From the NCBI RefSeq assembly GCF_030913635.1, contig NZ_CP133188.1, positions 1,054,001 to 1,118,000 of the forward strand: a stretch of 64,000 nt of DNA, written 5' to 3'. Source of the DNA: Sedimentibacter sp. MB35-C1 (GTDB taxonomy: Bacteria; Bacillota; Clostridia; Tissierellales; Sedimentibacteraceae). The notes under the pieces are model-generated. The model had not been told where the DNA came from. It worked only from the letters and a program-made list of their open reading frames with translations, and made no database searches. A program made the translations under genes and the position numbers. Below, in pieces: positions 8,649 through 17,786 of the stretch (its first letter is position 1; every line of letters begins with the position of its first letter).

Positions 8649-9791
8649 ATGTTTAGAGCTGATAAAATTATAGAAAAAGCTACGGCAAGACTTGACGCCG
8701 TTTCTGTGAATGCGGAAAGATGCTCAAGATTGCGTTCGTCTTTATCAAAATGCACAAAGTGTACGGATATCTGCCCTGAGATGGGGATAGATATAAATAA
8801 GTCAGGTATTCAATTAAATTACAGTTGTATACAGTGTGGATTATGCGCAGCAGTTTGTCCGACAGGAGCATTGTCTATTCAGGAGCCGACAGAACTGAGC
8901 TTGTATGAGTATGCTTCTGCCTTGGGAAAAGACGGCAAAGATTGTGTAATAAGTTGCAAGCGTAATGATACTGTATCAAATGATATTTTTAAGGTTCCAT
9001 GCTTGGGAAGTTTAACTATAGAGCTTCTATTTAGCTTGGATTTGCTACCAAATAAGGTGTACATGGTGTTTTGCGAAAATGAATGCGAAAAGTGTGCGGT
9101 AAATCATGGCATCAGGCACTATTACAGCAGAATTAAAGAAGTAGATAAAATAAAAAGTAATCTTGGCTTGTGTGGAGGAGCTTTAACTGATGCGGAACAT
9201 CCACCTGAGCTTAAATATAAAGATATTCATTCGGATAAAATGAATGAAGAAAGAAGAGAATTTATCTTTTCTGCATTTAGATTATTTGAAGAAACCATAA
9301 AGAACATTCCTGATATGGCGGTGGAATATTTACTTGGCGAGGAAGAAGAAAAAGGCTCTGTTTCCTCCGCTGATAAAATTGAAAAATATCCCATGTTTGT
9401 AAAATCATTTGAAAGAATTGAGAAATGTAATATAATTAATGGTGAAGTTAATGAATATTTCAAGCCATTTTTGGCTGGAGAATGCAGATTCTGCAAGGCG
9501 TGTTCCATATTATGTCCAACGGGAGCATTGAAGTGTACAAAAACACATGATACTATAGAGATAGTATTGTCTCCGAATGCTTGTTGTGGATGCAATTTAT
9601 GTGTTGAGGTGTGCTACCACAATGCATTGGATTTGGAAACAAAGAAAGCGGAAGATTTTATGGGTGATTCTCCATATACCATTGCAAGAGGAGTTGTTCA
9701 AAAATGTATTTTTTGTGGAAAAGAAATTTATTCTGGGAAGAAAGAAGAAATTTGTCAGTCATGCTTAAAGATGGGCAAGAAAATCAGGTGA
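8649..9791 (+). CDS. Multi-cluster 4Fe-4S protein of the molybdoenzyme cluster
   Basis: This protein of about 380 residues has ferredoxin-type motifs near the N-terminus (CTKCTDICP, then CIQCGLCAAVCPTGAL) and in the last third (CRFCKACSILCPTGAL, CCGCNLCVEVC). It ends with a zinc-ribbon-like CIFCGKE...CQSC pair. The middle contains a further CENECEKC motif. The start at 8649 fits the GGAG at 8639-8642 better than the ATG at 8643. There is no signal peptide or membrane helix. It could donate electrons to the Fe-S subunit or act as a redox sensor. I do not recognise a named family. Confidence 0.75.
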   Translation: MFRADKIIEKATARLDAVSVNAERCSRLRSSLSKCTKCTDICPEMGIDINKSGIQLNYSCIQCGLCAAVCPTGALSIQEPTELSLYEYASALGKDGKDCVISCKRNDTVSNDIFKVPCLGSLTIELLFSLDLLPNKVYMVFCENECEKCAVNHGIRHYYSRIKEVDKIKSNLGLCGGALTDAEHPPELKYKDIHSDKMNEERREFIFSAFRLFEETIKNIPDMAVEYLLGEEEEKGSVSSADKIEKYPMFVKSFERIEKCNIINGEVNEYFKPFLAGECRFCKACSILCPTGALKCTKTHDTIEIVLSPNACCGCNLCVEVCYHNALDLETKKAEDFMGDSPYTIARGVVQKCIFCGKEIYSGKKEEICQSCLKMGKKIR

Positions 9792-9796
9792 TATAA

Positions 9797-10807
9797 ATGA
9801 AAAAGATTATTATTTTTTTCGCCTGCATCATTGGATTAGCCTGTTTTATTTATTGCGGCAAGAGTAACGGTTTTGGAGACACTGGCGTAGAAAGCAGGCA
9901 TAAAATAGGCGTTCTGTCGGCATCTGACATAAGGTTGCTTAAAGTAAATGCTATGATTACAGAACTTGATAATTACGGATATAGTAAAGATACGCTGGAT
10001 ATTGTAGTAAAAAACGCCGAAGGCGATAAAAGCAGATTGAATGAGTTAGCACGAGAGCTGGTAGATGAAGATGTTGATATTATAGTAACAACAGGTGTTT
10101 TTGAAACTTCTTCGGCGCAAAAATTTGCGGAGAGCAAAAATATCCCGATAATTTTTATCGGAGTAAGCTGTACGGTGGAACTAGGTCTTATAAATGACAA
10201 AATAACTCCGGGATGTAACATAACCGGTGTCGATAGCGACTATGTTCGCCTGACAGGGAAAAGACTGGAATTTTTAAAAAGAATTGTACCTGATACAAAA
10301 CGGGTTCTTATATTGTATAATCCGGACGCCATACCTTTCGGGCCAAGTTCAAAGCTATTTCATGAAGCTGCTGATAAGCTTGACATACAGCTTGATATGA
10401 TATCGGCTAAAAACAGGGACGAAATGGTTGAGGCTATAATAGAAAACAGCCAAAAGTGTGACGGAGTAATACTTATGTGCAGCTTGCTGTACGAATCTAC
10501 AATTAAGGATATTGCTGATACTTCGTTAAAATATAAAATACCTGTTATGGGAGTCGACAATGTTCAGGTGGAAAAGGGGATATTAGCTTTTTATGGAAGT
10601 ACAAATTATAATGAAGGAATTCAGGCTGCAAGGCTGGTTGCAAATGTATTTGACGGTCATGATATAAAAATAATTCCTATTGAAAAACCGGAGCACTTGG
10701 AGTTTCACATAAATGTTGATACGGCAGAAGCCCTCGGAATAGATATTGATTACTCAGGAATGACGTTTGTTGATAAGTTTGTACGAAATTCAGATGATAG
10801 CAGATAG
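9797..10807 (+). CDS. Solute-binding protein, ABC_sub_bind family, with no transporter partner
   Basis: This 336-residue protein starts with a hydrophobic export signal containing candidate lipidation cysteines (GLACFIYC). Two Rossmann-like lobes typical of the family follow: KIGVLSAS, DVDIIVTTGVFETSSAQKF, KRVLILYNPDA and IPVMGVDN. No ABC permease or ATPase is nearby. It is followed at once by a sensor kinase and response regulator, so the likely role is to bind a ligand outside the cell and present it to the kinase. Confidence 0.78.
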   Translation: MKKIIIFFACIIGLACFIYCGKSNGFGDTGVESRHKIGVLSASDIRLLKVNAMITELDNYGYSKDTLDIVVKNAEGDKSRLNELARELVDEDVDIIVTTGVFETSSAQKFAESKNIPIIFIGVSCTVELGLINDKITPGCNITGVDSDYVRLTGKRLEFLKRIVPDTKRVLILYNPDAIPFGPSSKLFHEAADKLDIQLDMISAKNRDEMVEAIIENSQKCDGVILMCSLLYESTIKDIADTSLKYKIPVMGVDNVQVEKGILAFYGSTNYNEGIQAARLVANVFDGHDIKIIPIEKPEHLEFHINVDTAEALGIDIDYSGMTFVDKFVRNSDDSR

Positions 10808-10815
10808 TGGTGATT

Positions 10816-12657
10816 ATGAATAAAAAAATTTTAGTGAGTATAAAGTTAAAGCTTGTGTTAATGATTGTGTCGGTATCTGTAATTCCTTTAGTTTTTTTAT
10901 CATACATCAATATTAAGACTCTGAAAAATGAGGTAAAGGTATCTATACACAAGGGACACGAGCTGGCGGCATCAAGAATATCTCAGACTATTGTGGAGAT
11001 GGTGAAGACCACACAAGAATCGATGCAAGCGGTGGCTTTGACTAATCCTGAATTGTTCAAGCCTGACAACGGGGTAAACAGAGAAGATATTATATATAGA
11101 ATGTTTAAGAGATATGAACATTTAGAGGAAATGTCCATGATTTCTAAAAATGGACTGGAACTTGCAAAAATTTCAAAAAGGCATGTTATTTCTCTAGATG
11201 AGTTAAATGATATTTCTAATGAGGACAAGTTTAAAGTGCTGGAAAAAGGCAGTTTGTACATAGGCGAGCCAAAAATGGATGCGGACAAACAAGTGGTTTT
11301 TGAACTTGGCGTACCCATAGGCGGAGGAGACGAGTATTTGTCAGGTGCTATTACAGCTAAAATAAGCCTTCGCCAGATAATGAATAAAATTAATTCCACA
11401 AAAGGTGAAGAAGGAAGCTATATATTTCTAATAGATGAAAACGGAGCTTTAATAGGGCACTCAGATTATAACCAGGTAATGAGAGGTCAGGATGTTACAA
11501 AAAGCGAAGGGGTAAAGAAACTTCTTGAAAATAAAAAAGAATTTAAAAGTGGCATTAAAGATATTAACTTTGACAGCAAAGTATATGAATCTTATTCAGG
11601 CCAAAAGGTACTGGGGGTATATGGGTTAATCCCCATAGTTAATTGGGGAATTGTTGTGGAACATCCGTTGGATAAAGTTTATATGACAATAAGGCAAATG
11701 ATTGCCAAGATATTGGTAACATTGTTGTTGACGTTGATTTTTACCGGAATGGCAGTGGTGTGTTTAATTAATATTTTTATGAAATCCATAAATGAAATTG
11801 AAAAAGGAGTTAATTCAGTTAAAAGTGGAAATTTTGACTATAAAATTCCAAAGCAAAGCAATGATGAGATAGGTGCAATAATTGATGCATTTAACAATAT
11901 GACGGATGAGATAAAAAGAAAGAAAGAAAATGAAAAGCTTATTATTTCAGCTGAAAAAAGGGCGGCGATAGGTACTTTAGCTGCCGGTGTGGCCCATGAG
12001 ATAAATAATCCCATGAACAACCTTGGATTTTACACTTCAGATTTGCTTGAAAGACTTGAAACGGAAGATATCAATGAATTATATGAAGGTAAAACTATAC
12101 AGAACTATCTTGAAATAATGAAAGAACAAATTGAAAGGTGTTCTTCAATTACTCATAATTTGCTGAAAATTTCAAGGGAATCTGCTGTCAATATCAAACC
12201 AGTAAATATATATGCAACAATTAAGGATATATTGAAACTCATGGAGCACAGAATTAAGAAACAAAACATATCTGTGAAGATTGACTTGCATGCACCAAGG
12301 CCTGTTGTTATGTCAGATGAGTCGCAAATACAGCAAATGCTTTTGAACATAATTACAAATGCATTGGATGCAATGGAGAAAAAAGGAACTCTAAGAATCA
12401 GCATAGAAAATTTTCATAATGATGATACCTTGCTTATAAAAGTAAGGGATACGGGATATGGAATCAAGGATGAAGATAAAGATAAAATATTTGATCCTTT
12501 CTATACAACTAAGCCTGTAGGAAAAGGAACAGGATTGGGACTTTCAATAAGCCAGGTAATTATTGAAAGAATGAGGGGCACTATAGAAATACACAGCGAA
12601 GAAAATATCGGTACGGTAATATATATAAAGCTTCCTGTTGCAAAAGAGGTGGATTAA
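10816..12657 (+). CDS. Membrane sensor histidine kinase (Cache-type sensor, HAMP, HisKA, HATPase)
   Basis: This protein of about 613 residues has an N-terminal membrane helix, an extracellular Cache-like sensor of roughly 260 residues, a second membrane helix near 295-320, a HAMP linker, and a kinase core. The core has phosphoacceptor His in AAGVAHEINNPMNNL and an ATPase with DTGYGIKDEDKDKIFDPFYTTK and GTGLGLSIS. The ATG at 10816 is preferred over the GTG at 10807, which overlaps the previous stop. It is the NtrB-like partner of the regulator one base downstream. Confidence 0.93.
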   Translation: MNKKILVSIKLKLVLMIVSVSVIPLVFLSYINIKTLKNEVKVSIHKGHELAASRISQTIVEMVKTTQESMQAVALTNPELFKPDNGVNREDIIYRMFKRYEHLEEMSMISKNGLELAKISKRHVISLDELNDISNEDKFKVLEKGSLYIGEPKMDADKQVVFELGVPIGGGDEYLSGAITAKISLRQIMNKINSTKGEEGSYIFLIDENGALIGHSDYNQVMRGQDVTKSEGVKKLLENKKEFKSGIKDINFDSKVYESYSGQKVLGVYGLIPIVNWGIVVEHPLDKVYMTIRQMIAKILVTLLLTLIFTGMAVVCLINIFMKSINEIEKGVNSVKSGNFDYKIPKQSNDEIGAIIDAFNNMTDEIKRKKENEKLIISAEKRAAIGTLAAGVAHEINNPMNNLGFYTSDLLERLETEDINELYEGKTIQNYLEIMKEQIERCSSITHNLLKISRESAVNIKPVNIYATIKDILKLMEHRIKKQNISVKIDLHAPRPVVMSDESQIQQMLLNIITNALDAMEKKGTLRISIENFHNDDTLLIKVRDTGYGIKDEDKDKIFDPFYTTKPVGKGTGLGLSISQVIIERMRGTIEIHSEENIGTVIYIKLPVAKEVD

Positions 12658-12658
12658 A

Positions 12659-13984
12659 ATGAACAGCTTCAGATTGCTGATAGTAGATGATGAGGAGAAA
12701 TTCGTAGAGCTGTTGAGAGACAGATTGAGAAGGAAGGGCTTGTATGTTCAGGCAGCAACATCCGGAATAGATGCGGTAGAACTGATACAACAGGAAGAAT
12801 TTGATGTTGGGCTGTTTGATATTATGATGGATAAAATGGACGGACTTAGGCTTCTGGAAGAAGCTAAAAGAATTCAACCTGACATGGAAGTAATTATGCT
12901 TACGGGCTATGGTACTGTGGAGACCGCTATAAGAGCTATGAAGAACGGAGCTTATGATTATCTTTCAAAACCGATAAACCCCACCAAACTTGATTTGGTA
13001 TTGGAAAGAGCTTCGGAAAAAAAGAAGCTCAAGGGATACAATAATAATCTCGTCGAAAACATAAAAATTATTAATAACAAAAGAGAGATAATAGGAGAAT
13101 CTAGGTTGATAGCAAACCTTAGATACATGATAGATAAAGTTGCTGATAGCAATCTTCCGGTGCTTATATTGGGTGAAAGTGGCACTGGCAAAGATTTGGT
13201 GGCAAATGAATTGCACTGTAAAAGCATGAGAAAGGACAAGCCGTTTATTCCAATAAACGCTGGGGCTATCCCCAATGATCTTCTGGAGTCTGAATTGTTC
13301 GGACATGTTAAGGGTGCTTTCACAGGAGCACACACAAATAAAAAAGGTCTTGTTGAAATAGCCGACGAAGGAACTCTTTTTTTGGACGAAATAGGTGATA
13401 TGGAACTTGGCCTGCAGAAAAAGCTTCTAAGATTTTTGGATACAGGTGAATTCAGACCTGTGGGGGGCACAATGGTTAAAAGAACCTCTGTAAGGGTTGT
13501 GACGGCTACAAATAAAAATTTGGAGGAAGCTATTGAAAAGGGCAAGTTTAGACAAGACTTGTTATACAGGTTAAGTGTTATTACCATACATGTTCCACCA
13601 TTAAGGGAAAGAGGTGGAGATGTATTACTTTTAGCGGAGTATTATTTGAAAAAATCACCGGATTTAAAAGAACTGACAGAAGAAGCAAAAGATTTTCTGC
13701 TTAGCTATAGCTTCCCTGGAAATGTAAGAGAACTGATTAATTTTATCGACAGAGGGATCTTGCTTTCAAAGGATAATAAAATACATTCTGGTGACTTATA
13801 TACGAAAGCGCTGATGCCAGAGCAGCAATCCGGCGATAAAATGACTTTGGGTGATATAGAAAAACAGCATATTATAGAGGTGCTGAATTCAACAAACTGG
13901 GATAAGCCAAAGGCAGCTAAAATATTAAAAATTGGACTTAGAACATTGTACAGAAAAATTGATAAGTATGAAATACATAGGTGA
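12659..13984 (+). CDS. Sigma-54-dependent response regulator (NtrC/AtoC type)
   Basis: This 441-residue enhancer-binding protein has a receiver domain (D10, D11, phospho-acceptor D54, K104), an AAA+ domain with Walker A GESGTGKD (172-179), the sigma-54 contact loop GAFTGA (219-224) and Walker B FLDEIGD (241-247), and a C-terminal Fis-type helix-turn-helix. The ATG at 12659, one base after the kinase stop, has an AGAGGTGGA site. It almost certainly activates the sigma-54 promoter at 3921, probably from the TGTC-N5-GACA sites; the binding itself is inference. Confidence 0.95.
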   Translation: MNSFRLLIVDDEEKFVELLRDRLRRKGLYVQAATSGIDAVELIQQEEFDVGLFDIMMDKMDGLRLLEEAKRIQPDMEVIMLTGYGTVETAIRAMKNGAYDYLSKPINPTKLDLVLERASEKKKLKGYNNNLVENIKIINNKREIIGESRLIANLRYMIDKVADSNLPVLILGESGTGKDLVANELHCKSMRKDKPFIPINAGAIPNDLLESELFGHVKGAFTGAHTNKKGLVEIADEGTLFLDEIGDMELGLQKKLLRFLDTGEFRPVGGTMVKRTSVRVVTATNKNLEEAIEKGKFRQDLLYRLSVITIHVPPLRERGGDVLLLAEYYLKKSPDLKELTEEAKDFLLSYSFPGNVRELINFIDRGILLSKDNKIHSGDLYTKALMPEQQSGDKMTLGDIEKQHIIEVLNSTNWDKPKAAKILKIGLRTLYRKIDKYEIHR

Positions 13985-14008
13985 CGGCAGTCATAAATGG
14001 AGGTTTAT

Positions 14009-15244
14009 ATGCAGCAGAATATATCTGTGGAACAAGCAAAATCAATTATTTTAGACGGTAGGGAAAAAACGGACATTATTGAAATCCCTATTTTGGAATC
14101 ATTGGGGCATGTGCTGGCAAATGATGTGAAATCACACATGGATATGCCGCCTTTTGACAGGTCTCCTTTAGATGGATACGCATTGATGTCTGAAGATACA
14201 AAAGATGCAAGTATAGAAAGGCCGGTGGTATTAGATGTAATAGATTATGTTCCGGCAGGATATGTAAGCTCAAAGAAGGTAAAAAATGGTCAGGCAATAA
14301 GGATTATGACCGGGGCAAAAATTCCAGAAGGAGCAGATATAGTAATAAAATACGAAGATACAGAATTTACGAAAGAAGATGTGAAAATATTTAGTTATAC
14401 AAAATCCGGAGCCAATATTGTAAGAAGAGGGGAAGATATAAAGTGCGGAGAAACTGTATTGGCAAAAGGAAAGGTTATTCAACCGGCAGATATAGGGATA
14501 TTAGCTACGCTGGGAATGAGCAAAGTGCAGGTGTACGCAAAATTAAAAATTGGGATTCTTGCGACTGGGGATGAACTTGTTGAAGTTGATAAAAAACTTG
14601 ATGAAGGGAAAATAAGGAACAGCAATTCATATACTCTTGCGGCTCAAATAATTAGAAGCGGTGGAGATCCTGAAATATTAGGAATATGCAAGGATGATAT
14701 CGGCGAAATATCTGAAAAATTAAAAAGTGCTTTAGAAAAATATGACATGATTATAACAACAGGTGGAGTATCTGTTGGAGATGCAGATTTGGTAAAAGAA
14801 GCTTTTAAGAAGATAGGGGCAGAAATATTATTTTGGAAAGTGCAAGTAAAACCAGGTTCACCTATTACGGTAGCCAAGTACAATAATAAATTTCTCTTTG
14901 GTTTGTCGGGAAATCCGGCTGCTGCCAGCATAACATTTGAACAGTTTGTCCGACCAGCGGTTCTAAGCTTAATGGGAAGAGAAAATGTGGATCTTATTAA
15001 AGTGAAGTCTGTTTTAAAGAGTAATTTTAATAAAATTAGAAATCACAGCCGGTATGTAAGGGCAGTTACTTACTATAAAGACGGAGGATTTTTTACATTG
15101 TTGCCTGATAAGCACAGCTCCGGAGTTTTATCATCATTGTCTGGTATAAATTCTTTGCTTTTAATAAAGGCAGGGGAAGGCCCTTACAAATCGGGAGACA
15201 TAATAGAGGTAGAACTGCTAAGTAAGCCAGAGGTAGTAGTATGA
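14009..15244 (+). CDS. moeA: Molybdopterin molybdotransferase MoeA
   Basis: This protein of about 411 residues inserts molybdate into adenylated molybdopterin to form Mo cofactor. It shows MPPFDRSPLDGYAL near the N-terminus, VPAGY, IMTGAKIPEGADIVIKYED, the RGEDI motif, GILATGDELVE, the TTGGVSVGD motif, and GLSGNPAAA. The start at 14009 has GGAGG at 13999-14003; the upstream ATG at 13997 overlaps that site. It follows the response regulator closely, and its last bases overlap mobB. Confidence 0.95.
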   Translation: MQQNISVEQAKSIILDGREKTDIIEIPILESLGHVLANDVKSHMDMPPFDRSPLDGYALMSEDTKDASIERPVVLDVIDYVPAGYVSSKKVKNGQAIRIMTGAKIPEGADIVIKYEDTEFTKEDVKIFSYTKSGANIVRRGEDIKCGETVLAKGKVIQPADIGILATLGMSKVQVYAKLKIGILATGDELVEVDKKLDEGKIRNSNSYTLAAQIIRSGGDPEILGICKDDIGEISEKLKSALEKYDMIITTGGVSVGDADLVKEAFKKIGAEILFWKVQVKPGSPITVAKYNNKFLFGLSGNPAAASITFEQFVRPAVLSLMGRENVDLIKVKSVLKSNFNKIRNHSRYVRAVTYYKDGGFFTLLPDKHSSGVLSSLSGINSLLLIKAGEGPYKSGDIIEVELLSKPEVVV

Positions 15245-15732
15245 TACCTGTAATTTCTGTTGTGGGAGCTGAATCAAATGTGGGAAAAACAACGGTTATT
15301 TGCAAGATAATAAGGGAGCTTAAATTAAGAAATTATAAAGTCGCAACTATAAAGCATCACAAAGGCGATTTTGATATAGACTATCCTGAAAAGGATACAT
15401 GGAAACATTATGATTCAGGCGCTGATACGGTTATTATTTCTTCGCCTGTAAAATTAGCACGAATAGAGCGCAGGTCTGAAGAATATAAGCTGGATGAAAT
15501 TATAAGCGGAATAAGTAACGTTGATATTATTATAACGGAAGGATATAAAACCTGTCATAAGCATAAAATTGAAGTAGCGAGAAAGTGCTTTTCTCAGAAG
15601 ATAATTTCAAAAGAAACAGAACTGTTTGCAGTTGTAACGGATTTTTATGTTAAAAGTAACATTCCAAGGTTTTCACACGATGATATAAAGGAACTGGTAG
15701 ATTTAATTGAAGAAAAATTTTTAAATGAATAA
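15241..15732 (+). CDS. mobB: Molybdopterin-guanine dinucleotide biosynthesis adaptor MobB
   Basis: This 163-residue P-loop GTPase carries GAESNVGKTT near the N-terminus, then KVATIKHHKGDFDIDYPEKDTWKH and the IITEGYK motif typical of MobB. It assists MobA in delivering the guanine dinucleotide form of the cofactor. The ATG overlaps the moeA stop. It closes the Mo operon, followed by a terminator. Confidence 0.93.
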   Translation: MIPVISVVGAESNVGKTTVICKIIRELKLRNYKVATIKHHKGDFDIDYPEKDTWKHYDSGADTVIISSPVKLARIERRSEEYKLDEIISGISNVDIIITEGYKTCHKHKIEVARKCFSQKIISKETELFAVVTDFYVKSNIPRFSHDDIKELVDLIEEKFLNE

Positions 15733-15741
15733 TGAAAAGTT

Positions 15742-15781
15742 AGGAGAACAATGGTTTTTAAAGGCATTTTCTCCTTTTTTT
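15742..15781 (+). terminator. Rho-independent terminator after mobB
   Basis: AGGAGAA-C-AATG (15742-15753) pairs with CATT-TTCTCCT (15765-15775), with one bulged C, and is followed by a run of T residues. Confidence 0.75.
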
Positions 15782-15943
15782 ATGAATATTTGCGCAAAGA
15801 GCAACTGCACTTTAAGTAAATAATCCATAAAGAATATTTGGCTTCGCATAAAAAATATGATAAATTTCTTTAAATAGTATAAAATTATGTTATAATATAA
15901 TCTTAATTAGACATACATTATACATTAAGGAAAGGAACTTAAA

Positions 15944-16981
15944 TTGAACACAGTAAGTTATAAAGATGCAAAAAATAAATATTTTTTTATTGATGTAAGA
16001 AGTCCAGCAGAATATAAAGCCGATACCATAACAGGTTCTGTAAACATACCTTTGCTGAACGATGAAGAAAGAAAAGAGGTTGGTACCACATATGTGCAGG
16101 TAGGAAAAACGGAAGCCAAAAGGCTTGGCGTAAAACTTATATCATCGAGACTGCCTGACATATTTGAGCAGGTGCTGGAATTAAAGTTTAAGCATAATAA
16201 TTTAGCGGCATTCTGTGCAAGGGGAGGCTATAGGAGCTCATTTATATGTGCTTCATTCAGTTCAGTAGGAATTCCGCTGTTTCAGTTGGAAGGAGGATAT
16301 AAAAGCTACCGCAAAGAGGTGATAAGTTCTATTCCAAAACTGAATGAGAAGACAACATACATTGTATTAAATGGAAATACCGGAGTGGGTAAAACCGATA
16401 TACTGTACGGATTAAAAAAGCTTGGATGCTCCATACTTGACTTGGAAGGAGCTGCAAACCACAGAGGCTCTATTTTTGGAAGCATAGGTATAGGTGAATG
16501 CAATACGCAAAAGAAATTTGAAACAAATATTTACGACCAGTTGGTTGAAGCTGAAGGCAAATATGTATTTGTTGAAGCTGAAAGCCAGAAGATAGGAAAA
16601 GTTACACTACCTAAATGCATATCAGAAAAAATGAAACAAGGCATACAAGTGTTTGTTGATGCAGACATGGAACACAGAATAAAAAGCCTTAAAAAAGATT
16701 ACACTTTAGATGATTCGTGGATTAGTGAATCTATTAAGGCTATGGATTATCTAAAAAGATATATAGCAAGAGAAAAGATTGAAATGCTTAAGCAGGAAGT
16801 AATAAAGGGTAACTTTGACAATGTAGCAAGAGAACTTATGGAAAAATATTACGACCCAATGTACAATTTTAAATCAGGCAAATTAAATTATGCTGCGTCA
16901 TTTCACAACGAAGCAGGCACGGACAATGTGTCAGACAAAATGTTTATGTGGTACAGGGGATTACAAATGTCAACGGTTTAG
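15944..16981 (+). CDS. mnmH: tRNA 2-selenouridine synthase MnmH (SelU)
   Basis: This 345-residue enzyme uses selenophosphate to convert 2-thiouridine to 2-selenouridine at the tRNA wobble position. It has an N-terminal rhodanese domain with active-site C91 in FCARGGYRS and a C-terminal P-loop domain with GNTGVGKT at 144-151. The start is TTG with an AAGGAAAGGAA site. It shows that the cell makes selenophosphate, in line with the selenoprotein 9 kb upstream. It appears to be transcribed separately from mobB. Confidence 0.94.
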   Translation: MNTVSYKDAKNKYFFIDVRSPAEYKADTITGSVNIPLLNDEERKEVGTTYVQVGKTEAKRLGVKLISSRLPDIFEQVLELKFKHNNLAAFCARGGYRSSFICASFSSVGIPLFQLEGGYKSYRKEVISSIPKLNEKTTYIVLNGNTGVGKTDILYGLKKLGCSILDLEGAANHRGSIFGSIGIGECNTQKKFETNIYDQLVEAEGKYVFVEAESQKIGKVTLPKCISEKMKQGIQVFVDADMEHRIKSLKKDYTLDDSWISESIKAMDYLKRYIAREKIEMLKQEVIKGNFDNVARELMEKYYDPMYNFKSGKLNYAASFHNEAGTDNVSDKMFMWYRGLQMSTV

Positions 16982-16993
16982 CAATTATAAGGA

Positions 16994-17533
16994 TTATTCT
17001 TTCAGAAATTCTTCCCTCTTTATTGAGTAGAGATTCATAGTTCTATTATCAGGCCAATCAACCTTGTTTTTATACCTTAGCCCGATATAATTCAGAATGT
17101 GTTCAGACGCGGTGTTCAATGAATCAACCGCCGCGGATATTTCATCAAAATCTAAATTATTAAATCCATATGAAAGTATTTTTTTAGTGGCTTCTTTAGC
17201 ATAGCCTTTTTTCCAATAAGGCTTTGCGAATCCGAAGACCATCTCAATACCTCTGATCGCATCACTATGTTTAAAACCGCAGTAGCCAATATATTTATTT
17301 GTGTTTTTTTCTATTACAGAAAATACATAATTGCTATTAATTCCGAAAGTATTGATTTTTTTAAAATAACTGCTCAATTCATTTTCATATGACTGCTTTG
17401 TTATACCTCCCGTATATTTCATAACATCTCTGTTGCATTTCATCTTTATAACTTCAGGGAAATCATCCATACTGGGATTTTTTATTATAAGTCTTTTAGT
17501 TTCTATAAATATATTTTGAATTGGATCTATCAT
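16994..17533 (-). CDS. GNAT acetyltransferase, RimJ/RimL type
   Basis: This 179-residue protein begins with the ETKRLIIKNPSMDD pattern of RimJ/RimL-like N-acetyltransferases. It contains IGYCGFKHSD, a GFAKPYWKKGYAKEA acetyl-CoA-binding segment, and a C-terminal SEHILNYIGLRY. The substrate cannot be predicted. It is convergent with mnmH, 12 bp away, and I see no strong terminator between them. Confidence 0.88.
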   Translation of the reverse strand: MIDPIQNIFIETKRLIIKNPSMDDFPEVIKMKCNRDVMKYTGGITKQSYENELSSYFKKINTFGINSNYVFSVIEKNTNKYIGYCGFKHSDAIRGIEMVFGFAKPYWKKGYAKEATKKILSYGFNNLDFDEISAAVDSLNTASEHILNYIGLRYKNKVDWPDNRTMNLYSIKREEFLKE

Positions 17534-17665
17534 TTTTAAACCTCAAAAACAAGTTTGCTATATTATAAACAAATATAGCAGGTATTGCAATATTAAATTA
17601 AGAATTAAATTAATATAAAATTATAGTTATCTATTATTATCCGTTAATGGATATATTTGAAAATA

Positions 17666-17694
17666 TTGTATAAATGGACTATTTGTGTTATAAT
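17666..17694 (+). promoter_or_regulatory. Sigma-A-type promoter of tdk
   Basis: TTGTAT (17666-17671) and TATAAT (17689-17694) are 17 bp apart. The leader of about 85 nt that follows holds two adjacent hairpins (17724-17746 and 17746-17765) before the GGGAGG ribosome binding site. Confidence 0.6.
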
Positions 17695-17786
17695 GTCTTG
17701 TTTTGATTGATGGAATTTATTATCAGATGACTGAGAAGTTCATCTGTTCTAAGGAAATTCAGAACTAGGAAGATAGGGAGGACAAT

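Noticed and set aside
12958-13587. Minus-strand frame of about 209 codons opposite the sigma-54 activator gene
   Set aside because: It is a mirror of a highly conserved AAA+ domain, without a ribosome binding site or protein-like composition.
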